NCBI GenBank assembly: GCA_002683735.1
Contig: NYTZ01000076.1
Span: 3,210-13,379, forward strand
Length of the DNA stretch: 10,170 bases
Direction of reading: 5' to 3'
Source: Flavobacteriales bacterium
GTDB lineage: Bacteria > Bacteroidota > Bacteroidia > Flavobacteriales > UA16
The translations under genes and the position numbers were made by a program. Under the pieces are notes generated by a model. It did no database searches. It saw only the letters and a list, made by a program, of their open reading frames with translations, and was not told the DNA's origin. This document shows, one piece after another, positions 1 to 7,211 of this stretch. Every line of letters starts with the position of its first letter. Positions within the stretch are counted from its first letter, which is position 1.

Positions 1-279
1 GGCCAGTTGCTCGCGAGTGGCACCGGTCAGACCTCCCGGGTGGACGCCCTGAATCAGGCCATCGACAAGGCCGGGCGCATGGGATTCTCCCTTGACGGTG
101 CGGTCATGGCGAGCGACGCCTTCTTTCCCTTCCCGGACTGCGTGGAAATCGCCCACAAGGCCGGCATCACTGCGGTCGTCCAGCCTGGGGGGTCCATCAA
201 AGACAACTTGAGCGTGGCTTACTGCGACGAGCATGGCGTGGCCATGGCGATGACCGGTATACGCCACTTCCGCCACTGA
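1..279 (+). CDS. purH: PurH C-terminal end (AICAR transformylase / IMP cyclohydrolase), partial
   Basis: This is the last 92 residues of the bifunctional enzyme for the final two steps of de novo purine synthesis: formylation of AICAR with 10-formyl-tetrahydrofolate, then ring closure to IMP in the cytoplasm. The reading frame is open from base 1 and ends in TGA at 277-279, so the gene begins outside the window. The visible part belongs to the AICAR transformylase domain. It carries the family hallmarks GTGQTSRVDA near the left edge, ASDAFFPFPD, QPGGSIKD, and the characteristic C-terminus TGIRHFRH. All are intact, so the end of the gene looks functional. A TTG at position 7 is in frame but is not a credible start, because conserved sequence (GQLLASG) continues upstream of it. 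It is followed by a 96-nt gap and then mreB on the same strand. Confidence 0.95.
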   Translation, partial: GQLLASGTGQTSRVDALNQAIDKAGRMGFSLDGAVMASDAFFPFPDCVEIAHKAGITAVVQPGGSIKDNLSVAYCDEHGVAMAMTGIRHFRH

Positions 280-316
280 CGCCGTCCACCATAAAAAGCG
301 GATTTTCAACATCAGA

Positions 317-347
317 GGAATCCTTCGGCAACAAGCCGAGGAATTCC
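317..347 (+). other. Imperfect hairpin between purH and mreB
   Basis: Two 13-nt arms (317-329 and 335-347) flank a 5-nt loop, AACAA. In RNA they pair with 11 Watson-Crick pairs, one G-U wobble and one C-A mismatch. The sequence after the stem is C-rich (four C's, then GTTGAG) and has no T run, so it is not a standard intrinsic terminator on either strand. It could be a factor-assisted or weak terminator for purH, a transcript-end stabiliser, or a structure in the mreB leader, whose start codon is 28 nt downstream. The pairing is seen directly; the role is inference. In the rest of the 280-375 gap I see no convincing Bacteroidota promoter (no TAnnTTTG) and no Shine-Dalgarno sequence. Confidence 0.5.
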
Positions 348-375
348 CCCGTTGAGTTGCCACCTTTAGACACAA

Positions 376-1401
376 ATGGGGCTGTTCAATTTCTTCATGC
401 AGGAGATCGCCATTGATCTCGGCACCGCCAACACGGTGATTTATTACGAGGATCAGGTCGTCGTGGATGAACCCTCCATTGTGGCCAAGGACCGCGCGTC
501 CAACAAAACCGTGGCCATCGGGCGTCAAGCCCAACAAATGCATGGCAAGACGCACGAGAACATCAAGACCGTGCGTCCCTTGAAGGATGGTGTGATTGCA
601 GACTTCCAAAGCGCAGAGGACATGATCAAGGGCATGATCCGGATGATCAACCAGCGCCGGAGCCTGTTCACCCCGTCGCTGCGCATGGTCATCTGCATTC
701 CCTCGGGCATCACCGAAGTGGAGAAGCGCGCGGTCAAGGACAGTGCCGAGCATGCCGGGGCCAAGGAGGTCTTCCTCATTCACGAACCCATGGCCGCAGC
801 CATCGGAATCGGCATCGATGTCCAGGAGCCCATGGGCAACATGATCATCGACATCGGTGGCGGAACCTCGGAAATTGCGGTAATTGCACTTGGCGGCATC
901 GTGACCGATAAAAACATCCGCGTCGCTGGGGATGAATTCACCCATGACATCGAGGAGTACATGCGCCGCCAGCACAACATCCTCGTCGGCGAGCGCACCG
1001 CAGAACAAATCAAGATCGAAGTGGGCAGCGCCCTGACGGAGCTCGACGAACCGCCGGAGGACTATGCTGTTCGCGGCCGTGACCTCATGACCGGCATCCC
1101 CAAGGAGATCTTGGTCAGCTACGCAGAAATCGCCTTGGCCCTCGACAAGTCCATCTCCAAGATCGAAGAGGCCATCCTCAGCTGCCTGGAGAACACCCCA
1201 CCAGAGCTCTCTGCGGACATCTACAAAACCGGCATCTACCTCGCCGGTGGTGGCGCGCTCCTGCGCGGATTGGACAAGCGGATCAGCTCAAAGACCCGCC
1301 TACCGGTTCACGTTGCGGAGGAACCCCTGCGTGCCGTAGCCCGCGGCACGGCCATTGCGCTAAAGAACGTCGAGAGCTTCTCCTTCCTGATGCGCGAGTG
1401 A
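376..1401 (+). CDS. mreB: MreB, actin-like rod-shape-determining protein
   Basis: This is a 341-residue bacterial actin homologue of normal family length. MreB forms ATP-bound antiparallel filaments on the inner face of the cytoplasmic membrane and directs lateral peptidoglycan synthesis through MreC, MreD, RodA and PBP2. The actin-fold nucleotide motifs are present: phosphate-1 loop IDLGTANT at residues 13-20, phosphate-2 loop DIGGGTSE at 159-166, GDE at 185-187, and the adenosine motif YLAGGGALLRGL at about 288-299. HEPMAAAIG (136-144) is also typical. The hydrophobic N-terminus (MGLFNFFMQE) is the usual start in Bacteroidota MreB and could be a membrane-binding helix. This supports the ATG at 376 over the internal Met8. 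No Shine-Dalgarno sequence is visible, as is normal in the phylum. It is the first gene of a four-gene operon; mreC follows after 13 nt. Confidence 0.97.
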   Translation: MGLFNFFMQEIAIDLGTANTVIYYEDQVVVDEPSIVAKDRASNKTVAIGRQAQQMHGKTHENIKTVRPLKDGVIADFQSAEDMIKGMIRMINQRRSLFTPSLRMVICIPSGITEVEKRAVKDSAEHAGAKEVFLIHEPMAAAIGIGIDVQEPMGNMIIDIGGGTSEIAVIALGGIVTDKNIRVAGDEFTHDIEEYMRRQHNILVGERTAEQIKIEVGSALTELDEPPEDYAVRGRDLMTGIPKEILVSYAEIALALDKSISKIEEAILSCLENTPPELSADIYKTGIYLAGGGALLRGLDKRISSKTRLPVHVAEEPLRAVARGTAIALKNVESFSFLMRE

Positions 1402-1414
1402 GACCGGACGGCCG

Positions 1415-2227
1415 ATGCGCAACCTCTGGATCCTCCTTCAACGCCACGCATTCCTCCTCGCCTTCACCGCGCTGATGGGCCTGTCCTTTTCAGTGTTGGT
1501 CCGACATGATGGCAGCGCCCGTTCCAGCTGGTTTGCCGCCACGGGCGGCCTTTCCGCTTCGGTGGAGGAACAACGGCGGCAGTGGTCTGACTACCTCCAG
1601 CTTGCAGAGCGCAATTCGGCCTTGGCCGAGCAAAATGCCGCCTTGCGGTCCACTTTATTGTCCATGGAACTCCAAGGGCAATGGACGGAGGACCACCGTG
1701 CCGGATGGCGCTCCCGTCCCGGTTTGCTGGTCAAATCCCCGGACGGCATTCCTTCCACCATGGCTTTGGCCAGACCCGGTCGCCTTGACAGTGTCCGAAT
1801 CGGGGACGGGGTCCTCACCTCCGGTGTTGCTTTCGGGACCGTGGTGGATGTAGGGGACCACTATACCCGCATCCTTCCACTGCTCAATGCGGCCGGCACC
1901 TGGAGCTGTCGCATCGGACGAGACGGAGCAGTAGCCCCGTTGCAGTGGGATGGCCGCGACCCCGACACCTTCCAAATGACGGATGTGCCGCGATACGCAG
2001 AAGCCCGACAGGGGGACACCATCTACACCTCCGGGTACGACTTGCGCTTTCCGGAGGGCATTCCCGTCGGGCGAATTCTGACTGCACGGCAGGGTGCCGG
2101 ATCCGACTTCCAGACGGTGGAAGTGACGCCCCTGTTGGACTTCACTTCCGCCCGCCACCTGGAGTTTCTTTCTCCCATGAACGCGACGGAGCGCGATGCA
2201 TTGGCACAACCCCTCGATCTTCCATGA
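1415..2227 (+). CDS. mreC: MreC, rod-shape-determining membrane protein
   Basis: This 270-residue protein has the standard MreC layout. A short cytoplasmic N-terminus is followed by one membrane helix (about residues 11-29), then a coiled-coil stretch (about 50-85, rich in Glu, Gln, Ala and Leu), then the periplasmic beta-barrel region. The last includes GDGVLTSGVAFGTVVDVG (130-147) and YTRILPLLN (150-158), which match the conserved core of the family (a G-V-V...T-I-LL pattern). MreC binds PBP2 and activates the RodA-PBP2 pair, linking cytoplasmic MreB to wall synthesis. Overall sequence similarity within this family is low, so the call rests on architecture, the core motif and its position directly after mreB. 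The ATG at 1415 is 13 nt after the mreB stop. Its TGA overlaps the mreD ATG (ATGA), which suggests translational coupling. Confidence 0.92.
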   Translation: MRNLWILLQRHAFLLAFTALMGLSFSVLVRHDGSARSSWFAATGGLSASVEEQRRQWSDYLQLAERNSALAEQNAALRSTLLSMELQGQWTEDHRAGWRSRPGLLVKSPDGIPSTMALARPGRLDSVRIGDGVLTSGVAFGTVVDVGDHYTRILPLLNAAGTWSCRIGRDGAVAPLQWDGRDPDTFQMTDVPRYAEARQGDTIYTSGYDLRFPEGIPVGRILTARQGAGSDFQTVEVTPLLDFTSARHLEFLSPMNATERDALAQPLDLP

Positions 2228-2730
2228 GTGCCCTGAGGTTGTTCGTTCTGGTGATGCTCCAAGCCCTGCTCCTCTCCGATGTGGCGCCTTTTGGGGACTG
2301 GACCCGCCCCCAGTGGGCCCTGTGGGGGTTGTTCATGTTGCCGCTGAACACGTCCCCATTCATTCAGCTGTTTGCCGGATTTCTGCTCGGACTGGGACTG
2401 GACGTGACCATGGGCACCTATGGCCACCACATGATCGCAGGAACCGCACTCGGTGGATGTCTGCCCACCCTGCATCAATTGATGTCCCCAAGGGAAGGGT
2501 ATGAAGTGACCACGCGTCCCACCCTTCGCGACATGGGAGCCGGCTGGGTCATCGCGACCACCTTCCTCGGAGCGTTGGTCTTCCATGTGGCGCTGGCCAT
2601 CGTCGACCAGTGGCAAGCCTCCCTCATCGCTCGGGCCATCGCCCCCGCCATCACGAGTGCGTTGTGGACCACCATCTGCTGCCTCCTACTCCACCTGCTG
2701 GTCGCGCCCAGCCGCATCAAAGCCAGTTGA
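2224..2730 (+). CDS. mreD: MreD, rod-shape-determining integral membrane protein
   Basis: This is a 168-residue, strongly hydrophobic protein with about five or six predicted membrane helices (roughly residues 3-19, 30-42, 46-60, 66-84, 104-127 and 141-161, judged by eye). Its size, hydropathy and position between mreC and mrdA identify it as MreD, a small inner-membrane component of the elongasome that works with MreC. The frame stays open upstream to 1945, but that part lies entirely within mreC. The ATG at 2224 gives the normal family length, places the hydrophobic N-terminus first, and forms the ATGA overlap with the mreC stop. The TGA stop at 2728-2730 shares its A with the mrdA ATG. MreD sequences diverge strongly, so context carries much of the weight. 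Confidence 0.88.
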   Translation: MSALRLFVLVMLQALLLSDVAPFGDWTRPQWALWGLFMLPLNTSPFIQLFAGFLLGLGLDVTMGTYGHHMIAGTALGGCLPTLHQLMSPREGYEVTTRPTLRDMGAGWVIATTFLGALVFHVALAIVDQWQASLIARAIAPAITSALWTTICCLLLHLLVAPSRIKAS

Positions 2731-4604
2731 TGGACGCCCGATTCCGAACCGTCCTCCTGCTGGTGGTCTTCTTCATCGCGGCCTTCACCATCCGGTTGGC
2801 CACGTTGCAATTGGGGTCTTCCGAATGGGTGAACAAGGCTGAAAATCTGACCAGTGACCGATATACAATTCCCCCGAGCCGCGGACAAATCTTTGACCGG
2901 AACGGAACCCTCATGGTCGGCTCGGAAGCCACGCATGACCTCATGGTCACCCCAAAGTCCCTGCCCGACAAACCCGGATGGCAGTCCGATGCCGCCCGGT
3001 GGGCCGGCATGTCGGAGGAAGACCTGAAGAAGGCCCTGCAAAAGGCCAAGCGCTACAGTTCCTACAAAGCTTCGCCGGTGCGAAAGGGCCTGAGCATCGA
3101 GGCGCACGCCTTGATGGCCGCCGAGATCCATCGATTCCCGGGTTTCCAATTCCGAACCCGTCCTGTACGAAATCACATCAACAAGTCCGCCGGTCACCTG
3201 CTCGGCGAATACGCCGAGACGTCCCCGGAGGACCTCAAGGCGGACCGGTTCTACAGCATGGGAGACCGAATCGGCCGCAGCGGCTTGGAACAGGTGTACG
3301 AACTCGAATTGCGCGGTGTCAAGGGCCGGGAATCCGTCATGGTGGACGTGCGGAACCGGGTCCGGGATGTGGGCACCACACAAGAAGGAGACCGGCCTGC
3401 AGAAGCCGGACAGGATCTTCACCTGACCCTCGACTTGCCGCTGCAGCAATTGGCTGAAAGGTTGATGAAGGGGAAGAAAGGAAGCGTGGTGGCCATTGAA
3501 CCCGCAACCGGAGAGGTGCTCGTACTGGTTTCCGCCCCGGACTTTGACCCGAGCCGCCTGGTTGGCCCCGAACGGGGGACCTATTACCGACAGCTGCTCG
3601 ATGATCCGGACAAGCCCCTATTCAACCGCGCCATCAAAGCCACCTATCGGCCGGGCTCCATCTGGAAAATGGTGCAGGGCCTCATTGCCCTCGAGGAGGG
3701 GCGAATTCGACCTTGGACCCGATTTGACTGCGACCGGGAGCTCATCGGGTGCCACGGCCCGCACACCCGGGATGACCTCGGTAATGCGGTGGTCCACAGC
3801 TGCAATCCCTATTTCTATCGGGTCATGCAACGGGTGGTCAATTCAGGAAAAGGAAAAGGGCGATTCGAGCGGGCGGCGAATGGCCTCGATTCCTGGCGGG
3901 ACCGCGCCTTGGCCTTCGGGTTCGGGACCGACTTGGGCGCCAGGCTGCCCGGCACCTCCCGGGGCAATGTGCCCGGCAGTGCGGATTACGACCGCATCTA
4001 CGGTGCACGTCGTTGGGACTTTGGCACCATTTACTCCATCTCCATCGGTGAGGGTGAGCTCTTGACCACCCCCCTCCAAATGGCCAACCTCGCCGCCACC
4101 TTGGCCAACCGAGGGTGGTACCGGTTGCCCCATTTCGTCCGATCCCTCGGCACCGACGGCAAACCTGAGGGCCTCGGATCAAGACAGGAGACGGGCATCG
4201 CACCGCAACATTTCAGCCCGATCGTACGCGCCATGAACCAGGTGATTGAAGAGCAGACCGGCACTGGACTCCGCGCAAAGATTGACGGCCTAAAGGTCTG
4301 CGGAAAAACGGGTACCGTGCAGGATGGGCCGCGGAAGGACCACTCGGTGTTCATGGCCTTTGCGCCGATGGACACGCCCAAGATTGCCCTCAGCGTTTAC
4401 GTGGAGAACAGTGGATTCGGTGGCGAATGGGCCGCCCCCATTTCCGCCATTCTCATGGAGCAATACCTGTTGGGCGAAGTCCGCGATTCCACCAGACTTC
4501 AACGCATTTTGGCTGCCGACCTCAGCGACCCTTTTCCGGAACCGGAGCCGACGTCTCCCGCGATAGACTCGGCCACCATCGCGCCCATCAACGCAGTACG
4601 CTGA
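2730..4604 (+). CDS. mrdA: PBP2, peptidoglycan D,D-transpeptidase of cell elongation
   Basis: This 624-residue class B penicillin-binding protein cross-links peptidoglycan peptides during lateral-wall growth and is anchored in the inner membrane with its catalytic domain in the periplasm. There is one N-terminal membrane helix (about 7-27), then the pedestal domain with the class B signature SRGQIFDRNG (50-59), then the transpeptidase domain. All three catalytic motifs are present: SIWK with nucleophile Ser310 and Lys313, SCN at 357-359, and KTG at 526-528. Other family features include PGSIWKM and SCNPYFYRV. The ATG at 2730 overlaps the mreD stop by one base and places the membrane helix at the start; an in-frame extension to 2610 would lie inside mreD. 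The C-terminal tail (about 590-624, rich in Pro, Ser and Ile) is poorly conserved in the family, and its last codons overlap the end of rodA on the other strand. It is the last gene of the mre operon. Confidence 0.96.
   Translation: MDARFRTVLLLVVFFIAAFTIRLATLQLGSSEWVNKAENLTSDRYTIPPSRGQIFDRNGTLMVGSEATHDLMVTPKSLPDKPGWQSDAARWAGMSEEDLKKALQKAKRYSSYKASPVRKGLSIEAHALMAAEIHRFPGFQFRTRPVRNHINKSAGHLLGEYAETSPEDLKADRFYSMGDRIGRSGLEQVYELELRGVKGRESVMVDVRNRVRDVGTTQEGDRPAEAGQDLHLTLDLPLQQLAERLMKGKKGSVVAIEPATGEVLVLVSAPDFDPSRLVGPERGTYYRQLLDDPDKPLFNRAIKATYRPGSIWKMVQGLIALEEGRIRPWTRFDCDRELIGCHGPHTRDDLGNAVVHSCNPYFYRVMQRVVNSGKGKGRFERAANGLDSWRDRALAFGFGTDLGARLPGTSRGNVPGSADYDRIYGARRWDFGTIYSISIGEGELLTTPLQMANLAATLANRGWYRLPHFVRSLGTDGKPEGLGSRQETGIAPQHFSPIVRAMNQVIEEQTGTGLRAKIDGLKVCGKTGTVQDGPRKDHSVFMAFAPMDTPKIALSVYVENSGFGGEWAAPISAILMEQYLLGEVRDSTRLQRILAADLSDPFPEPEPTSPAIDSATIAPINAVR
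4588..4604. other. Tail-to-tail CDS overlap of mrdA and rodA (17 bp)
   Basis: The mrdA stop (TGA at 4602-4604, plus strand) lies beyond the rodA stop (TGA on the minus strand at 4588-4590), so the last codons of both genes share 17 bp. I looked for a bidirectional terminator from about 4530 to 4680 and found no stem of useful length followed by a T run on either strand. The two transcripts therefore probably overlap as antisense 3' ends; this is inference. Confidence 0.85.
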
Positions 4605-5910
4605 ACCGCTCTGCATCCAGCCGGAGCAACACGGCCACCATGATGGAAAAGGCCATGAAACTCGACCCCCCGTAGCTCATGAAGGGCAAGGGAATGCCGA
4701 TGACGGGTACGAGGCCCAGCACCATGCCCACATTGATGAGGAGGTGCATGAACAGAATGCCGCCCAATGCGTAAGCGTACACCCGGGTAAATCGGCTTCG
4801 CTGGCGTTCGCCGAGGAAGAAGATTCGCATCAGGAATGCCGCATACAGAAGGAGGAAAAAGGCCGCGCCAACAAAGCCACGCTCCTCGGCCCATTTGCAG
4901 AAGATGAAGTCCGTTTCCTGTTCCGGTACGAATCCATAGCCCGTCATCGGACCTTGACGCCACCCTTTCCCCGTCCATCCTCCGGACCCGATTGCTGTCT
5001 TTGCGTGTCGGATGTTATAGTCGGCGTCGGGGTTGCTCACATCGAGGCCAAACAGCACGTGGATGCGCTCCTTCTGGTGAGGCTTGAGCACATCTTCCAA
5101 CGCCACGTGGAGCGCAAATGAATAGGCCAATGCTGCCACGCCCACCGCCATCGCCGTGCGCAGCGTCCGGGCCCGGTATCGTGGCAAAGTCGCACTGCGC
5201 AGAATGGACGTCGCCACGGTGAACAAGGCGACGAAGATGACGATGAATGCCATGAATCCGGTGCGTTCTCCAAGGCCGGGATACGTCACCTTCGCAGCTC
5301 CAGTCAGGATCGTCAAAACGGCCAGTACAATGGCTGCAAAGCCTGCGATGAACACAGTACCGGTCATGCCTTCACGATACAACGCAAAGATGAATCCGAT
5401 GAAGACCAACACCGTTCCGGCATCCGGCTGAAGCAGGATCAAGCCCGCCGGAGCTCCGATGATGGCAAGTGACTTCAACCGGCTCGGCCAATCCTTCCAC
5501 CCATCCCGAGTGCCCAGGAACCAGGCCAGCGCCATGGCGGTACCGAGCTTGGCAAATTCAGAAGGCTGGATGCCGAAACCGCCCACCCCGAACCAAGACC
5601 GCGCACCGCCCACTTTCTTTCCGATCACCAAGACAGAAGCGCAAAGCAGGATCTGTACGGCGTAGTTGATCCAGGCCGTGCGGATAAAGAATTCACCTTC
5701 CACCTGAAGGATCAGGGCGCCGATGACCAGGCTCGCCATCAGCCATAACGCTTGCTTGCCGTGCAAAGTCCCGAGGGACCATTCTACGGGACCATCGAGA
5801 CCTGTCGAGGCCGAAATGAGGTTCCACCAGCCAAGGCCGGCCAGCAACAGGAACAGGACGACCGTCGGGACGTCGAGGTTGTGGCTGATCCTGGGACTGC
5901 GCGCCGGCAC
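4588..5910 (-). CDS. rodA: RodA, SEDS-family peptidoglycan glycosyltransferase
   Basis: This is a 440-residue polytopic membrane protein with about ten helices. RodA polymerises lipid II into glycan strands during elongation and works as a complex with PBP2, encoded next door. SEDS-family motifs seen are GARSWFG (102-108), QPSEFAK (115-121), QPDAGT (161-166), HQKERI (279-284), AIGSGG (306-311), PEQETDFIF (329-337) and PFMSYGGSS (409-417). The loop before AIGSGG holds several Asp residues (290, 295, 297), one of which should be the catalytic Asp; I cannot say which without an alignment. QS and GTQ/GTM, common in the family, are HA and GPM here. The start is GTG at 5908-5910, 4 nt after the sucB stop. 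No other in-frame Met occurs before about residue 58, by which point conserved sequence has passed. A RodA rather than FtsW identity is supported by the neighbouring mre genes. Confidence 0.93.
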   Translation of the reverse strand: MPARSPRISHNLDVPTVVLFLLLAGLGWWNLISASTGLDGPVEWSLGTLHGKQALWLMASLVIGALILQVEGEFFIRTAWINYAVQILLCASVLVIGKKVGGARSWFGVGGFGIQPSEFAKLGTAMALAWFLGTRDGWKDWPSRLKSLAIIGAPAGLILLQPDAGTVLVFIGFIFALYREGMTGTVFIAGFAAIVLAVLTILTGAAKVTYPGLGERTGFMAFIVIFVALFTVATSILRSATLPRYRARTLRTAMAVGVAALAYSFALHVALEDVLKPHQKERIHVLFGLDVSNPDADYNIRHAKTAIGSGGWTGKGWRQGPMTGYGFVPEQETDFIFCKWAEERGFVGAAFFLLLYAAFLMRIFFLGERQRSRFTRVYAYALGGILFMHLLINVGMVLGLVPVIGIPLPFMSYGGSSFMAFSIMVAVLLRLDAERFSVLR

Positions 5911-5914
5911 GGGC

Positions 5915-7165
5915 TTACAACCCCAAGAGGACTTCCATCGGATCCTTGGAGCCGAACAGCATCCGCTCGGGATTCTCGAGCATCTCCTTCACCGCGACGA
6001 GGAAGCTGACGCTCTCCTTGCCGTCGATGATGCGGTGGTCGTAGCTCAAGGCCACGTACATAATGGGGCGGATCTCCACCCGACCGTTGACCGCCACCGG
6101 ACGCTCCACGATGTTGTGCATCCCCAGGATGGCACTTTGTGGCGGGTTGATGATCGGGGTCGACAGCATGGAGCCGAAGACGCCCCCATTGGTGATGGTG
6201 AAGGTGCCACCAGTCATCTCGTCGACCGTGATCTGGCCGTCGCGGGCGCGGATGGCCAGGCGCTTGATCTCGGCCTCGATCTGGTCGAGGCTCATGGACT
6301 CGGCATTGCGCACGACCGGCACCATGAGGCCTTTGGGCGAGCTCACGGCGATGCCGATATCGGCGTAGTCGTGCATGACCATCTCCTTGCCGTCAATCAT
6401 GGCGTTGACGGCCGGGTATAGCTCCAGTGCGGCGGTCACCGCCTTGGTGAAGAAGCCCATGAAGCCTAAGCCCACGCCGTGCTGGTCCTTGAACTGCTGC
6501 TTGTACTTCTTCCGCAGGTCCATGATCGGCTTCATGTCGACCTCATTGAAGGTGGTCAACATGGCCGTCTCGTTCTTGACGCCGACCAGGCGCTCCGCGA
6601 CCTTTCGGCGCAGCATGCTCATCTTCTCGCGGCGCACTTCACGGCTGCCAGTCCAACCGGTTCCAGGCAACTCCGGTTGCGGAATGCCCGCTGCAAGCGC
6701 GGCCAGGACATCCTGCTTGAGGACACGGCCGCCTGGGCCAGTGCCGGTCACTTGGCCGGGTTGCAGTCCATTCTCGTCCATCAGCTTGCGGGCTGCGGGC
6801 GAAGGATGGCCTGCAGCGTGTCCAGTGGCAGCTGGTTCCGCTGCAGGAGCTGGGACGGGGGCGGGGGCGGGATCAGCCTTGGCCGGGGCGGGAGCCGGAG
6901 CAGGGGCTGCATCGGCCGGCGCCTCAGCGTCAGTGTCGATCAGGCACACTACAGCGCCAACGGCCACGGCGTCTCCTTCTTCGGCCTTGAGAGTGATCGT
7001 ACCGGACATCTCTGCCGGCAGCTCAAGGGTGGCCTTGTCGCTGTCAACTTCTGCAATGGCCTGGTCCTTGAAGACGTAGTCGCCGTCGGCAACGAGCCAG
7101 GCGGCGATTTCCACTTCCGAGATGGACTCCCCGGGACTAGGGACCTTCATTTCGAGGATGGGCAT
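5915..7165 (-). CDS. sucB: 2-oxoglutarate dehydrogenase E2 (dihydrolipoyllysine succinyltransferase)
   Basis: This is the 416-residue core subunit of the 2-oxoglutarate dehydrogenase complex (also called odhB). It transfers the succinyl group from the lipoyl arm to CoA in the TCA cycle. Domains in order are one lipoyl domain (about 1-78, with the lipoylated Lys44 in DSDKATLE), an Ala/Pro-rich swinging linker (about 80-120), a peripheral subunit-binding domain (121-157, with TGTGPGGRV), and the catalytic acyltransferase domain (about 180-416). The active-site motif is DHRIIDG, with His377 and Asp381. [11 protein letters not shown] at the N-terminus and [13 protein letters not shown] near the C-terminus fit succinyltransferases better than pyruvate E2. 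The ATG at 7165 starts right at the lipoyl domain. It follows sucA after 46 nt and precedes rodA by 4 nt. No dihydrolipoyl dehydrogenase gene is in the window. Confidence 0.95.
   Translation of the reverse strand: MPILEMKVPSPGESISEVEIAAWLVADGDYVFKDQAIAEVDSDKATLELPAEMSGTITLKAEEGDAVAVGAVVCLIDTDAEAPADAAPAPAPAPAKADPAPAPVPAPAAEPAATGHAAGHPSPAARKLMDENGLQPGQVTGTGPGGRVLKQDVLAALAAGIPQPELPGTGWTGSREVRREKMSMLRRKVAERLVGVKNETAMLTTFNEVDMKPIMDLRKKYKQQFKDQHGVGLGFMGFFTKAVTAALELYPAVNAMIDGKEMVMHDYADIGIAVSSPKGLMVPVVRNAESMSLDQIEAEIKRLAIRARDGQITVDEMTGGTFTITNGGVFGSMLSTPIINPPQSAILGMHNIVERPVAVNGRVEIRPIMYVALSYDHRIIDGKESVSFLVAVKEMLENPERMLFGSKDPMEVLLGL
6806..6925 (-). repeat. Ala/Pro low-complexity linker repeat inside sucB
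   Basis: Codons for residues about 81-120 of SucB encode a run of alternating Ala and Pro with scattered Lys, Asp, Glu and Val, giving a GC-rich, partly repetitive DNA stretch. This is the flexible inter-domain linker typical of E2 proteins. Its length varies among strains and species, and it could be prone to slippage. Confidence 0.7.
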
Positions 7166-7211
7166 GGTGCGGGGTTCAGTGGGGGGGTGAATCGGTGTAG
7201 GGCCAAGGTCG
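7166..7211 (-). other. sucA-sucB intergenic spacer
   Basis: Forty-six nucleotides separate the sucA stop from the sucB ATG. The stretch contains a run of C's on the coding strand and has no Shine-Dalgarno sequence, no TAnnTTTG element and no stem-loop that I can find. Cotranscription of sucA and sucB is therefore the simplest reading. Confidence 0.5.

Noticed and set aside
360..370. CACCTTTAG upstream of mreB as a -7 promoter element
   Set aside because: It matches only part of TAnnTTTG (CA for TA, TTTA for TTTG), there is no properly spaced TTG partner, and it lies only a few bases from the start codon.
1655..2616. Overlapping minus-strand frames opposite mreC and mreD (184 and 197 codons)
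   Set aside because: They have low-complexity, Arg/Gly-rich composition without domains; mreC and mreD explain the region.
2475..3449. A 324-codon minus-strand open frame opposite mreD and mrdA
   Set aside because: The two plus-strand genes are clear and intact here. The antisense product has no family-like motif and is explained by GC-rich codon structure.
5723..6421. A 232-codon plus-strand open frame opposite rodA and sucB
   Set aside because: The translated product is rich in His, Asp and Gly, typical of an antisense shadow, and it spans the junction of two real genes.
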